64,000 nt of DNA from the NCBI RefSeq assembly GCF_011305995.1, contig NZ_CP049910.1:5222501-5286500 (forward strand), in the 5' to 3' direction. This stretch comes from Diaphorobacter sp. HDW4A (lineage in GTDB: Bacteria; Pseudomonadota; Gammaproteobacteria; Burkholderiales; Burkholderiaceae_C). Position numbers and translations under genes: made by a program. Positions 27,982 to 36,475 of this stretch are shown piece after piece (the stretch's first letter is position 1; each line of letters opens with the position of its first letter). The notes under the pieces are model-generated. The model was not told the DNA's origin. It was given only the letters and a program-made list of their open reading frames with translations, and made no database searches.

Positions 27982-28345
27982 TGAGCTGTCGCCATTGGTC
28001 ATCACGCTGTGGGTGCTCAATGTGCTGGTGGACAGCGGGGGGCAGCTCGCTTTCAAGGCAGCGGCCAGTGAGCCGGGGGATCTGGATGGCATGGCGCGCT
28101 GGCGCTTTATGCTGGGGCGCCCGTGGCTGTGGATTGGCGTGGCTTGCTATGTGGCCGAGTTCGTTTTCTGGCTCGCGTTTCTCTCGCTCGTGCCGCTCTC
28201 GGACGGTGTGCTGCTGGGCTCCATCAACATCGTCGCCATCATGATTCTGGGCCGCATCCTGTTCAAGGAAAAAATGGCACCGCTGCGCGTAGCGGGCATC
28301 GTGCTGGTGTCGATCGGCGTGGCGATTGTGGGGCTCAAGGCATGA
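27974..28345 (+). CDS. ArnE-like small (SMR/DMT) membrane transporter subunit
   Basis: 123 aa with four predicted helices. The first helix carries GGQLAFKAA, comparable to the GQL..K motif of ArnE/ArnF, the paired subunits that flip undecaprenyl-phosphate-aminoarabinose across the inner membrane. The second small transporter starts inside its stop codon (ATGA), so the two are probably made as a pair. The lipid or amino-compound substrate is not known. Confidence 0.78.
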   Translation: MGSELSPLVITLWVLNVLVDSGGQLAFKAAASEPGDLDGMARWRFMLGRPWLWIGVACYVAEFVFWLAFLSLVPLSDGVLLGSINIVAIMILGRILFKEKMAPLRVAGIVLVSIGVAIVGLKA

Positions 28346-28797
28346 AGCGTTTCTACGTGATCGGCTTCCTGGTGCTCATGGCGTTCGACACGCTCGCGCA
28401 GCTCAGCTTCAAGATGGCGGGCAATGCCGCGTTGCCGCTCGAGTTCGGTACTGCGTGGCTTGCGCGCGTGTTCGGTCAGCCGTGGATCTATGGCGCGTTC
28501 ATCGGCTACATCGGCGCATTCTTCACCTGGATGAGTCTGCTAAAAAAAGCGCCCATCGGTCCGGCCTTTGCGGCCTCGCATCTGGAGATCATCTCGGTGC
28601 TCGCGCTTTCGCACTACCTCTTCAACGAAGACATCGGCTGGCCGCAGATCGTTGGGTGCCTGTTCATTCTCGCAGGCATCGTCTGCCTTGCCCTCAGCGA
28701 GACCGAAGAGCCGGATCAGCATGGTGATGGCGCTGCCACCGGTCATGCGGGTGCGGGCTCCACCAGCGCAAGCGCTGCGCGTCTGGCAGACAATTGA
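28342..28797 (+). CDS. ArnF-like small (SMR/DMT) membrane transporter subunit
   Basis: 151 aa. Four helices in the first 118 residues, with LAQLSFKMA in helix 1 mirroring the preceding subunit, then a hydrophilic C-terminal tail of about 30 residues rich in Gly, Ala and Ser. The tail is unusual for SMR proteins. Likely a heterodimer with the protein from 27974. Only three bases separate it from the DegT aminotransferase gene. Confidence 0.78.
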   Translation: MKRFYVIGFLVLMAFDTLAQLSFKMAGNAALPLEFGTAWLARVFGQPWIYGAFIGYIGAFFTWMSLLKKAPIGPAFAASHLEIISVLALSHYLFNEDIGWPQIVGCLFILAGIVCLALSETEEPDQHGDGAATGHAGAGSTSASAARLADN

Positions 28798-28800
28798 GGG

Positions 28801-30033
28801 ATGAGCTCTCTCCCACGCGTCACCGTTCCCCCCACCGCTGGTCTGCCACTGCGCCTGGGCGATTTGCTGCCGTGGGGCAACGCGAATTTCGATGATGCGC
28901 TCGCGCAATGGCTGGGTGTGCCCGCGGTGCAACTAGAGTGCTCAGGTACGTCGGCGCTGATGGTGGCGCTGCGCACGCTCAAGAAGCTTGCGCCTGCGCG
29001 CAACGAAGTGATCGTGCCTGCCTACACCTGCCCGCTGGTGGCGCTGGCCATCTCCCAATGCGGATTGCAGGCACGTCTGTGCGATCTGAGTCGTGATGTG
29101 CTCGACATGGACGAAACCATGCTGCGCGCGCTGTGCAGCGAACACACGCTGGCCATCGTGCCCACGCATCTGGGTGGGCGCGTAGCGGATGTGCGTGTGG
29201 CGCAGCACTTTGCGCAGATGGTCGGCGCCTACGTGATCGAAGACGCCGCACAGGCACTTGGCGCACGCGTTCATGGCGAGGCCGTGGGCATGCAGGGCGA
29301 TATCGGCATCTACAGCCTGGCCGTGGGCAAGGGCCTCACCACCTACGAGGGCGGCGTGCTGATTGCGCGTGACCCCGAGATGCGCAAGAGCCTTCGTGCC
29401 ATGCACCGTCGCACCATCGGCCCGAGCCTCGGATGGGAGCTGCTGCGCAGCGCTGAGCTGGTGGGCTATGCGGCGATCTACCGTCCTGCGACCTTGGATT
29501 GGGCCTACGGTGCGCCGCTGCGCAAGAGCCTTGCGGAGGACGACTGGATCGCTGCAGCCGGTGACGATTTTGACGCCTTTATTCCGCAGCACACGCTGGG
29601 CACCTGGCGCCAGCGTGTCGGTGTGCGCGCGCTGGTGCGGCTGTCGGCCCATCTGCTGCAGGCGCACGAGCGCGCGCAGCCGCGCATTGCGCAGCTCATG
29701 CAGCTGCCCGGTGTCGAGGTGGTCGGCGACATGGCGCCGGATGCGCAGGGCACTTGGCCAGCGCTGCTGTTGCGCATGCCGAACCGCGCCGCGCGCGACG
29801 CGCTGATGCGGGCACATTGGGCATCGGGGCTGGGGCTTTCGCTGCCGTTTGTGAACATCCTCTCCGACTATGTGCGCTACGCACCGCTGCTCGGCAGCGC
29901 GGTGCTCGACAGCGTGATGATCGCGCGCGACTGGGCACAGCGTCTGATCTCGGTGAGCAACAGTGAATGGCTTACGGACGAGAAGTTTGCGCAATTGATG
30001 CGTACGCTGGAATCTGCTGTTCACGAACCTTGA
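28801..30033 (+). CDS. DegT/DnrJ/EryC1/StrS-family PLP aminotransferase
   Basis: 410 aa. The family usually aminates keto sugars. The internal aldimine lysine is K177 in LAVGKGLTTYEGG, D148 in IEDAAQALGA holds the pyridine nitrogen, and VPAYTCPLVALAI is the substrate-side loop. It is related to ArnB in fold, and follows two ArnE/F-like genes, but no other sugar-nucleotide gene is present. The last 62 bp overlap the 3' end of the convergent cfa-like gene on the other strand. Confidence 0.85.
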   Translation: MSSLPRVTVPPTAGLPLRLGDLLPWGNANFDDALAQWLGVPAVQLECSGTSALMVALRTLKKLAPARNEVIVPAYTCPLVALAISQCGLQARLCDLSRDVLDMDETMLRALCSEHTLAIVPTHLGGRVADVRVAQHFAQMVGAYVIEDAAQALGARVHGEAVGMQGDIGIYSLAVGKGLTTYEGGVLIARDPEMRKSLRAMHRRTIGPSLGWELLRSAELVGYAAIYRPATLDWAYGAPLRKSLAEDDWIAAAGDDFDAFIPQHTLGTWRQRVGVRALVRLSAHLLQAHERAQPRIAQLMQLPGVEVVGDMAPDAQGTWPALLLRMPNRAARDALMRAHWASGLGLSLPFVNILSDYVRYAPLLGSAVLDSVMIARDWAQRLISVSNSEWLTDEKFAQLMRTLESAVHEP

Positions 30034-31255
30034 GCGCATCGCGGCGCGGGCCGATGTAGTCGCGCGTGAGCGGCACGGCTTCTTGTTTGCGCGCGAGTTG
30101 AATCTGGAAAATCGCGATGTCCTGGTATCGGAACGCGGTCTCCGACATCGACAGGTAGAACTCCCACATCAGGCAGAAGCGCTCGTCGTACAGCGCCTTG
30201 GCTTCACTCCGCCGCGCCATGAAGCGCTCGCGCCATAGCCGCAGCGTGCGGGCGTAGTGCAGGCGCAGCACTTCGATGTCGATCACGATGAGGCCCGAGC
30301 GCTCGATGGCGCTGCTGAACTCTGACATCGCGGGCAGATTGCCGCCGGGGAAAATATAGCGCTCGATCCACGGATTGTTGAAGTCCGGCGTTTCAAGGTT
30401 GCCAATGAAGTGCAGCAGCATCACGCCGTCTTCGTTCAGAAGGTCAAAGCACTGCTTGAAAAATGCATTGTGAAACCGCGCTCCCACATGCTCGAACATG
30501 CCGACGGAGACGATGCGGTCGAACGGGCCCTTGGTGTCGCGATAGTCTTCCAGCGCGTATTCCAGCCGCTCGGGCACGGAGGTGTTCGCCGCGCGCTTCT
30601 TAGCGCCTTCAAGCTGCTCTGTAGAGAGGGTTACTCCGCGCACGTGCCCCGCGCCAGCCACTTCGGCGATATAGCGCGAGAGCCCGCCCCAGCCGCAACC
30701 GATGTCGAGCACGCGTTGGCCCGGTTCCACCAGCAGCTTGGCGGCGATGTGGCGCTTTTTGGCGAGTTGCGCGGTTTCCAGATCTTCGTCGCCATGTTCA
30801 AAATACGCGCAGGAATATTGGCGATCGCTGTCCAGAAAGAGCTGGTACAGCCGGTCATCCAGATCGTAGTGATGGGCCACGTTGGCGCGTGATTTGCTGC
30901 GCAGGTTGTTCTGCAGGATCGGGCGCAGCCTCATGCGCCATGCGTCCAGCATCTGCACGGCCTTGCTGTCGGGCACATCCTTGGCGTGGCGCAGCACGAG
31001 TTCGAGCACGTCGTAGACCGAGCCTTTGTCGATGACGATGCGCTGCTGCATGAACATCTCGCCAAAGTTCAAGTCCGGGTCGCGCAACAGATTGAACACG
31101 GCGCGTTGATCGGTGAAGCGCATGCGCGCCTGGGGCTGGCCGCCATCGCCAAACGTGAGTACCTTGCCCGAAGGGGTTAGCACTTCGAGCTGGCCAGTTT
31201 TCAACAGCGGCGCAAATGCGCGCTGCAGCATGTTTTCACTCAGACTCTCGATCAC
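29972..31255 (-). CDS. Cyclopropane-fatty-acyl-phospholipid synthase family methyltransferase
   Basis: 427 aa. An N-terminal region of about 110 residues precedes the SAM-binding core with VLDIGCGWGGLSRY (about 180-193). The CFA blocks AHHYDLDDRLYQLFLDSDRQYSC and EHVGARFHNAFF are present. Members add a methylene from SAM across an acyl-chain double bond in phospholipids, but relatives modify other lipids. It is the last gene of a four-gene operon with an aminotransferase, an acyltransferase and an arginase-like protein, so a specialised substrate is possible. Confidence 0.88.
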   Translation of the reverse strand: MIESLSENMLQRAFAPLLKTGQLEVLTPSGKVLTFGDGGQPQARMRFTDQRAVFNLLRDPDLNFGEMFMQQRIVIDKGSVYDVLELVLRHAKDVPDSKAVQMLDAWRMRLRPILQNNLRSKSRANVAHHYDLDDRLYQLFLDSDRQYSCAYFEHGDEDLETAQLAKKRHIAAKLLVEPGQRVLDIGCGWGGLSRYIAEVAGAGHVRGVTLSTEQLEGAKKRAANTSVPERLEYALEDYRDTKGPFDRIVSVGMFEHVGARFHNAFFKQCFDLLNEDGVMLLHFIGNLETPDFNNPWIERYIFPGGNLPAMSEFSSAIERSGLIVIDIEVLRLHYARTLRLWRERFMARRSEAKALYDERFCLMWEFYLSMSETAFRYQDIAIFQIQLARKQEAVPLTRDYIGPRRDALKVREQQIPAYASIAQTSRP

Positions 31256-31299
31256 GGTGTGTGCTCCTCGGGAGGTTGTTGTGCGCTGTGCCTCTGCGG

Positions 31300-32235
31300 T
31301 TATGCCTGCGCCGATCCTATGGGGGCAATGTGACAGCGCGCCAGTTGTTCCACCAAGCGTTCATTGAGTGCGTGTTGCCCGATCTGGCTGGTAGCCAGTT
31401 GCATCTCGGGGATTTGCGTGTCCTGCCCGTCGCCTGCGCTCAGCAAACGCTTCCACCATGTCGCGTACCGCCACGCCGAAATATCGCCGGTGATATCGCT
31501 GCCCGCTATCTGCCCGCGCAGGGCGGCGATGATCTGCGCCGCATCTTCCTCGCGCATGCGGCCCTGGTCCCAGTTGGTGCGCACCACATCGGGTGAGAAC
31601 ACATCTTTGTCGATACTGAGATAAGTGGGTTGCGGCGCGGCTTGCAGCGTCTGCGCGAGTTCGGAAGACAAGGCGCTCACGTTGTCGAAACTGCGAAACG
31701 CCTTGCCAAAGCCCGCACGCTGCGCCCAATCGGTGTTCACGCCGCAGCTCCAGTAACTGAGCTTGCCAGCGCGCAGCGGCTCTTTGTAGTTCTCCCACGC
31801 GTGACCTGCACCGATGTCGCTTGATGTGATGCCCGCGACAGTCACGTGCGACACCGCAGGATGCATCGCCACGCGCCGCACCCACGAGCCACAGTGCACG
31901 CCCCAGAGGAAGCGCATGTTGTCGGGGTGGTTGTCCAGCACGATAACGCGCAGTGGATTGGCTGGAGTGTGGCCGCGCAGCGCAATGCGATGCTCGATCA
32001 ACAACCAGCTCAGATGATGAAAATCCCCACTGCCCATGAGCGCCGTGCCCCAATCGGCGGGCAACCGTTTTTCCACTTCTGCGCGGAATGCGGCATATCG
32101 ATTCAGCGTGCAGCCAAAGCGCACGCCCTCTTGCCAATCCTTGAGCGGCAAGCGCGTTTCATCATCCAGCGGGCCCACTGAGCCATCCACATCCAGCACC
32201 AACGGGTGCAAGGCTTGTGCTGCAGTGTTCGTCAT
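31300..32235 (-). CDS. Arginase-superfamily-like protein (UPF0489-like)
   Basis: 311 aa. Metal-ligand-like motifs of the ureohydrolase fold appear in order: GSGDFHH (near residue 70), VLDNHPDNM (near 100), HCGSW, and SIDKDVFSPD (near 210). They are diverged from true arginase/agmatinase (which have DxHxD and SxDxDxxDP), and LDNHPD is reminiscent of the UPF0489 family. It may hydrolyse a guanidino, amide or related bond; the reaction is unknown. ATG 32235 overlaps the stop of the upstream acyltransferase gene by 4 bp. Confidence 0.65.
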   Translation of the reverse strand: MTNTAAQALHPLVLDVDGSVGPLDDETRLPLKDWQEGVRFGCTLNRYAAFRAEVEKRLPADWGTALMGSGDFHHLSWLLIEHRIALRGHTPANPLRVIVLDNHPDNMRFLWGVHCGSWVRRVAMHPAVSHVTVAGITSSDIGAGHAWENYKEPLRAGKLSYWSCGVNTDWAQRAGFGKAFRSFDNVSALSSELAQTLQAAPQPTYLSIDKDVFSPDVVRTNWDQGRMREEDAAQIIAALRGQIAGSDITGDISAWRYATWWKRLLSAGDGQDTQIPEMQLATSQIGQHALNERLVEQLARCHIAPIGSAQA

Positions 32236-33299
32236 GCGGCGTCGCTCCATTGCCGGTCGCTTTCGAAATGACCGGCAAACTTGTGACCCAGTGCGCGAAG
32301 CAAAGGGTTGCGGATGAACACAGCGTGCTGCGTGAAGGTAAATCGCGCGCCGAGCTGGGCCTTGACTTCAGGGTCCGTCCAGCCCGCCACGTAGTGCGCG
32401 AGGTTGCGTTCGATGGCGTATTCCAGATTGATCATCCAGCTCACGAAATAAAGATTCGCCTCGCGTGCTTTGGGGTACGAAAGGCCGATGTATTTGTCGA
32501 TGAGCTTGCCTTGGTGCTCGAAACACAGGTTCCAGCCGAGCAGGTCGCAGCTCACCGCATCGCGGTATTCGAACACAATGCCTCCGTTGTGTTCATCACG
32601 CAGAAGCGCCGAGAAAAAGCTGCGTGTGAGCTTGTCGAAATGAATTTCGCTCTGTGCGTAGACCGCATCGAACAGCGCGTAATACGCATCCACACGCGCG
32701 TCGTCAGCAAACGCAGCTCCGGTGGGAATGCGCGTGATCTGCAACTGATCGCGGCTCTTGAGCTTGCGTTTCAGATTCTGGCGGCGACTTTTGGAGAGGC
32801 GCGCCAGGTACTCGGCGAGATTCGCAAAATCGATGGGCACGTAAGCCAACGCCTGGCCTTCGACAGTGATGAAACCTGCGGTGCCCAACTCTTGCAACAG
32901 CAAGGCCGCAGCGGCGTTGTCTTCAGCGCAGAGCAGCGGCGATTGTCTCGGCAGATCTTTCACGATGGTGAGCATGCGTGCGCCGGCTTTCTGGCGCAGT
33001 TGCTGGGCGATGGCTGCGGGCTCGATATCTGCGGGCAGCAGGGCGTACTCGCTCACCGTCGTGCCCACAAAGTCTGCCCGCAACCGCAAATGCCGCGACA
33101 ACCACGTGCCGCCGGGGAGCCTCTGCAGCTTCAATTTCAAGTCGTCATCGGCCGTGGTCAATAGATCAAACGGCGCGGTGAACGCGGGCGCACCCCAATC
33201 GGCAAGAACGACAAAACCTTCGGGCGGATGCGCGGCAAATTGCCGCATCAGCGCCGAAGGTTCCAGTTGATTGCGAAACGGTGTTTCTACCGCTGGCAT
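32232..33299 (-). CDS. GNAT / FemAB-like acyltransferase
   Basis: 355 aa. The C-terminal half has the layout of acyl-CoA- or aminoacyl-dependent N-acyltransferases: KSRRQNLKRKLK near residue 168, then YYALFDAVY, GGIVFEYRD and YIGLSYPKAREANLYFVSWMINLEYAIE, with the YIGLSYPxAR...LY pattern seen in FemAB-like/GNAT proteins. The N-terminal half is less clear. ATG 33299 overlaps the aminotransferase stop by one base (TGATG). Predicted to acylate an amine made by the upstream aminotransferase; this is inference from the operon. Confidence 0.68.
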   Translation of the reverse strand: MPAVETPFRNQLEPSALMRQFAAHPPEGFVVLADWGAPAFTAPFDLLTTADDDLKLKLQRLPGGTWLSRHLRLRADFVGTTVSEYALLPADIEPAAIAQQLRQKAGARMLTIVKDLPRQSPLLCAEDNAAAALLLQELGTAGFITVEGQALAYVPIDFANLAEYLARLSKSRRQNLKRKLKSRDQLQITRIPTGAAFADDARVDAYYALFDAVYAQSEIHFDKLTRSFFSALLRDEHNGGIVFEYRDAVSCDLLGWNLCFEHQGKLIDKYIGLSYPKAREANLYFVSWMINLEYAIERNLAHYVAGWTDPEVKAQLGARFTFTQHAVFIRNPLLRALGHKFAGHFESDRQWSDAA

Positions 33300-34675
33300 C
33301 AAGCTTTCTTGGCTTTGGTGAGCAGTTGATCCAAGAGCACCATCGCCTCATCAATCTCAGGACGGGAAATCATCAGAGACGGTGCGAACGTGATCACGTT
33401 CTTGTAGTAACCGCCAACGTCCAGCACCAGGCCGCGTTGTTGGCCCTTATATTCCAGACCGCCTTCAAGACCGATATCGACCATCTTGTCGAGCAGCGCC
33501 TTGTTGGGGGTGAAGCCGTCTTCGGTGCAGATCTCGGCGCGCAGCGCGAGGCCGATGCCGTCCACATCGCCGATTTCCTTGTGGCGCTTTTGCAGTTCTT
33601 TGAGGCCTTCGAGGAAGTAGGCGCCCGATTCGCGCACTTGTCTGCCGAAGTCCATCTCGTGGGTCATCTTCATCACTTCCAGACCCAACGCGGTGCCGAG
33701 CGGGTTCGAAGCGAATGTGGAGTGCGTGGAGCCCGGAGGGAACACGGTCGGGTTGATGAGTTCTTCGCGCGCCCACAGGCCCGAGAGCGCATTCAGGCCA
33801 TTGGTCAGCGCCTTGGCGAACACCAGCACATCGGGCTTCACGCCAAAGTTTTCCACCGACCATAAGGTACCGGTGCGCCAGAAACCCATCTGGATTTCGT
33901 CGACCACCATCAGCACGCCGTGGTCGTCCAGAACCTTCTTCAAGCCCTTGAAGAAGTTCGGCGGTGGAACGACATAGCCACCCGTGCCCTGAATCGGCTC
34001 CACGTAGAACGCGGCGTATTCGCACTGATTGGTCTTGGGGTCCCACACCGCGTGGTATTCGTTTTCGAACTTGCGCTCGAATTCCTTGACGATGGAATCT
34101 GCATATTCCTCGGACGTCATGCCCTTGGGGCGGCGGAACGGGTAAGGAAACGGAATGAATTGCGCCCGGTCGCTGAAGTGACCAAAGCGGCGACGATAAC
34201 GGTAGCTCGACGTGATCGACGAAGCACCCAGCGTGCGGCCGTGGTAGCCACCTTCGAACGCGAACATCAGGCTCTTGCCGTTGCTGGCGTTGCGAACCAC
34301 CTTGAGCGAATCTTCAATCGCCTGTGCACCGCCCACATTGAAGTGCACGCGGCCGTCGAGCCCCCATTTCTTCTGCGCATCCTGCGCGATGAACTTGGCC
34401 AACTCGATCTTGGTGGGATGCAGGTACTGGCTTGCGACCTGCGGCAGCTCCTTGAGCTGCTCGATCATCTTGTCTTCAAGACGCTTGTTCTTGTAGCCAA
34501 AGTTGACCGCCGAATACCACATCTGCAAATCCAGATACGGCGTGCCCGCGTCGTCATACATGTAGCTGCCTTCGCAGCCAGTAAAGATCTTGGGAGGATT
34601 GACGTAGTGGACGGTGTCGCCAAACGAGCAGTATTTGGCTTCGTCAGCCAACAATTGAGCGGTATTGAGGGTCAC
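33299..34675 (-). CDS. Class III PLP-dependent aminotransferase
   Basis: 458 aa. PLP lysine K288 in VFAKALTNGL, D259/E260 in VVDEIQMGFWRTG, and the phosphate loop around GGAQAIEDSLK are intact. The family moves amino groups from omega-amino acids, polyamines or ornithine derivatives to 2-oxo acids. The closest substrate class cannot be fixed by eye. First gene of a four-gene operon (aminotransferase, acyltransferase, arginase-like, Cfa-like) with overlapping or close junctions. Confidence 0.9.
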   Translation of the reverse strand: MTLNTAQLLADEAKYCSFGDTVHYVNPPKIFTGCEGSYMYDDAGTPYLDLQMWYSAVNFGYKNKRLEDKMIEQLKELPQVASQYLHPTKIELAKFIAQDAQKKWGLDGRVHFNVGGAQAIEDSLKVVRNASNGKSLMFAFEGGYHGRTLGASSITSSYRYRRRFGHFSDRAQFIPFPYPFRRPKGMTSEEYADSIVKEFERKFENEYHAVWDPKTNQCEYAAFYVEPIQGTGGYVVPPPNFFKGLKKVLDDHGVLMVVDEIQMGFWRTGTLWSVENFGVKPDVLVFAKALTNGLNALSGLWAREELINPTVFPPGSTHSTFASNPLGTALGLEVMKMTHEMDFGRQVRESGAYFLEGLKELQKRHKEIGDVDGIGLALRAEICTEDGFTPNKALLDKMVDIGLEGGLEYKGQQRGLVLDVGGYYKNVITFAPSLMISRPEIDEAMVLLDQLLTKAKKA

Positions 34676-34800
34676 AGCGGGAAGGCTCCTGATTTAAGCC
34701 TTCGCAGTGTCGGAACCCAATCTTGTGGGTCGGTTAAGAGTTTTTGGAGGAATTGTGGAGAGTGGTGATCTTGTGATGAGCTTTTGCTGCTTTGCTGAGG
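34676..34800. other. Upstream region of the aminotransferase operon
   Basis: No gene is seen. This holds the likely promoter of the minus-strand operon and then runs into dispersed repeat copy A. No confident hexamers were found. Confidence 0.5.
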
Positions 34801-35008
34801 GCGGAGGCCGGGACTGCCCCCGGCGGGGCAATCACTTTTTGGTCTTGCCCAAAAAGTGATCAAAAATGCGCTTTGAAGTCATCCGGCGGAACTCGCGGCG
34901 TTCCTTCGTCACTCTGCTCGGACAACCGCCGGAAATCAGTTGTGAAAGAGGTGTGTTCGGCACTTCGCTGCGCTCGTGTCGGGGCATCGCCCGACTTCGG
35001 ACGATGTG
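34801..35008 (+). repeat. Dispersed structured repeat, copy A
   Basis: About 208 bp with four stem-loops: TGCCCC-CGGC-GGGGCA (34815-34830), ATCACTTTTTGG pairing with CCAAAAAGTGAT (34831-34860), TCCGGCGG pairing with CCGCCGGA (34882-34932) enclosing a weaker hairpin, and a CGGCAC...GTGTCG stem near 34959-34982. Near-identical in part to copy C and related to copies B, D and E. Confidence 0.85.
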
Positions 35009-35019
35009 GCGCGCGGGGT

Positions 35020-36084
35020 TTACGCTGCTTCGGGATAGAAGATGCGGCGCGTCTTCGTGCCGTCCACCGCCTTGCCGATGGCGGCGATGTGGTCGGGCGT
35101 GGTTCCGCAGCAGCCGCCGACCACGTTCACCAGACCTTCAGCCGCGAACTCGTGCACCAGGCGTGAGGTCACGTCCGGTGTTTCGTCGAAGCCGGTGTCG
35201 CTCATCGGATTGGGCAGGCCCGCGTTCGGGTAGCAGCTGATGAAGGTGTCGGGCGCGGCCTTGTTCAGCTCCTGGATGTAGGGGCGCATCAGGGTCGCGC
35301 CGAGGGCGCAGTTCAGGCCGATGGTCAGCGGGTTGGCGTGGCGCACGCTGTGCCAGAAGGCGGTCACGGTCTGGCCGGAGAGGATGCGGCCCGAGGCGTC
35401 GGTCACTGTGCCGCTGATCATGATGGGCAGCACTTCGCCGGTCGCGTCGAAGGCTTCTTCCACGGCAAACAGCGCGGCCTTGGCGTTGAGCGTGTCGAAG
35501 ATGGTCTCGACGAGGATCACGTCCGCGCCGCCTTCGATCAGCGCGACGGTCTGCTCAAAGTAGGCTGCGCGCAGTTGCTCGAAGGTGACGTTGCGTGCGC
35601 CCGGGTCATTCACATCGGGGCTGATGCTCGCCGTCTTGGGCGTGGGGCCGAGGGCGCCAGCCACGTAACGCGGCTTGTCGGGGGTGGAGTATTTGTCGCA
35701 GGCGGCGCGGGCGAGCTTGGCGGAGGCCAGGTTCATCTCGCGCGCGAGCTCGGCCATGCCGTAGTCGTCCTGGGCGACGGTGGTCGCGCCGAAGGTGTTG
35801 GTTTCGATCAGGTCGGCACCGGCGGCGAGGTATTTTTCGTGGATGTCACGGATCACGTCGGGGCGGGTGATCGAGAGCAGCTCGTTGTTGCCCTTGACGT
35901 CGCGCGGGAAGTCCTTGAAGCGCTCGCCTGCGCCGTCCGGGCCGCTGTAGCCCTCGCCACGGTACTGTGCCTCGCCCAGCTTGAAGCGCTGGATCATGGT
36001 GCCCATGGCGCCGTCGAGGATGGCGATGCGGTTTTCCAGGATTTCGGGGAGCTGTTGGGCGCGGGTGTAGAGGGGGAGGGTCAT
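35020..36084 (-). CDS. Homocysteine S-methyltransferase domain protein (MetH N-terminal module)
   Basis: 354 aa. [15 protein letters not shown] at the N-terminus and the zinc-site [10 protein letters not shown] near residue 325, with an upstream NCALGA Cys, match module 1 of cobalamin-dependent methionine synthase MetH. The folate, cobalamin and activation modules are missing and are not encoded next to it, so MetH is split in this organism and the remaining modules must be elsewhere. ATG 36084 gives the conserved start; longer readings extend into dispersed repeat copy B. An ATG at 36105 is an alternative. Confidence 0.9.
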   Translation of the reverse strand: MTLPLYTRAQQLPEILENRIAILDGAMGTMIQRFKLGEAQYRGEGYSGPDGAGERFKDFPRDVKGNNELLSITRPDVIRDIHEKYLAAGADLIETNTFGATTVAQDDYGMAELAREMNLASAKLARAACDKYSTPDKPRYVAGALGPTPKTASISPDVNDPGARNVTFEQLRAAYFEQTVALIEGGADVILVETIFDTLNAKAALFAVEEAFDATGEVLPIMISGTVTDASGRILSGQTVTAFWHSVRHANPLTIGLNCALGATLMRPYIQELNKAAPDTFISCYPNAGLPNPMSDTGFDETPDVTSRLVHEFAAEGLVNVVGGCCGTTPDHIAAIGKAVDGTKTRRIFYPEAA

Positions 36085-36181
36085 GCCTCGATTGTATGAA
36101 AGCATCGAGGGTGGCTTTGTGTTGTCGCCGGAACCCTTTTGGAATTGGGTTCTTTTCCACCTGCGCTGGTGGGGGTGAGGG

Positions 36182-36405
36182 CGGAGGCCGGGTCTCGCCC
36201 CGGCGGGCGAGTCACTTTTTGGTCTTGCCCAAAAAGTCACCAAAAATGCGCTTTTCAATACCCGCGGCAGAACTCACAGCGTGCCCTTCGGGCACTCCGT
36301 TCGGGCAACCGCCGCGAGTCAGTGGTTTCATAAGAGGAATATTCGGCACGTCGCTTCGCTCGTGGCGCTCATCTCGCGACTTCGCGAGATGTTGGTGCAC
36401 CGGCC
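36182..36405 (+). repeat. Dispersed structured repeat, copy B
   Basis: About 224 bp. Same hairpin order as copy A but with changed, still complementary arms: CTCGCCC-CGGC-GGGCGAG, GTCACTTTTTGG with CCAAAAAGTCAC-like pairing, CGCGGC with GCCGCG enclosing GTGCCC-TTC-GGGCAC, and a final ATCTCGCGA-CTT-CGCGAGAT hairpin. It lies just upstream of the MetH-module gene. Confidence 0.85.
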
Positions 36406-36475
36406 TTGGGCGATTTTTTGATTTGCGCATTGGATCAACTTCGTTCAAAGAGCAGTGGGCGTTTGCGCTCCAACC

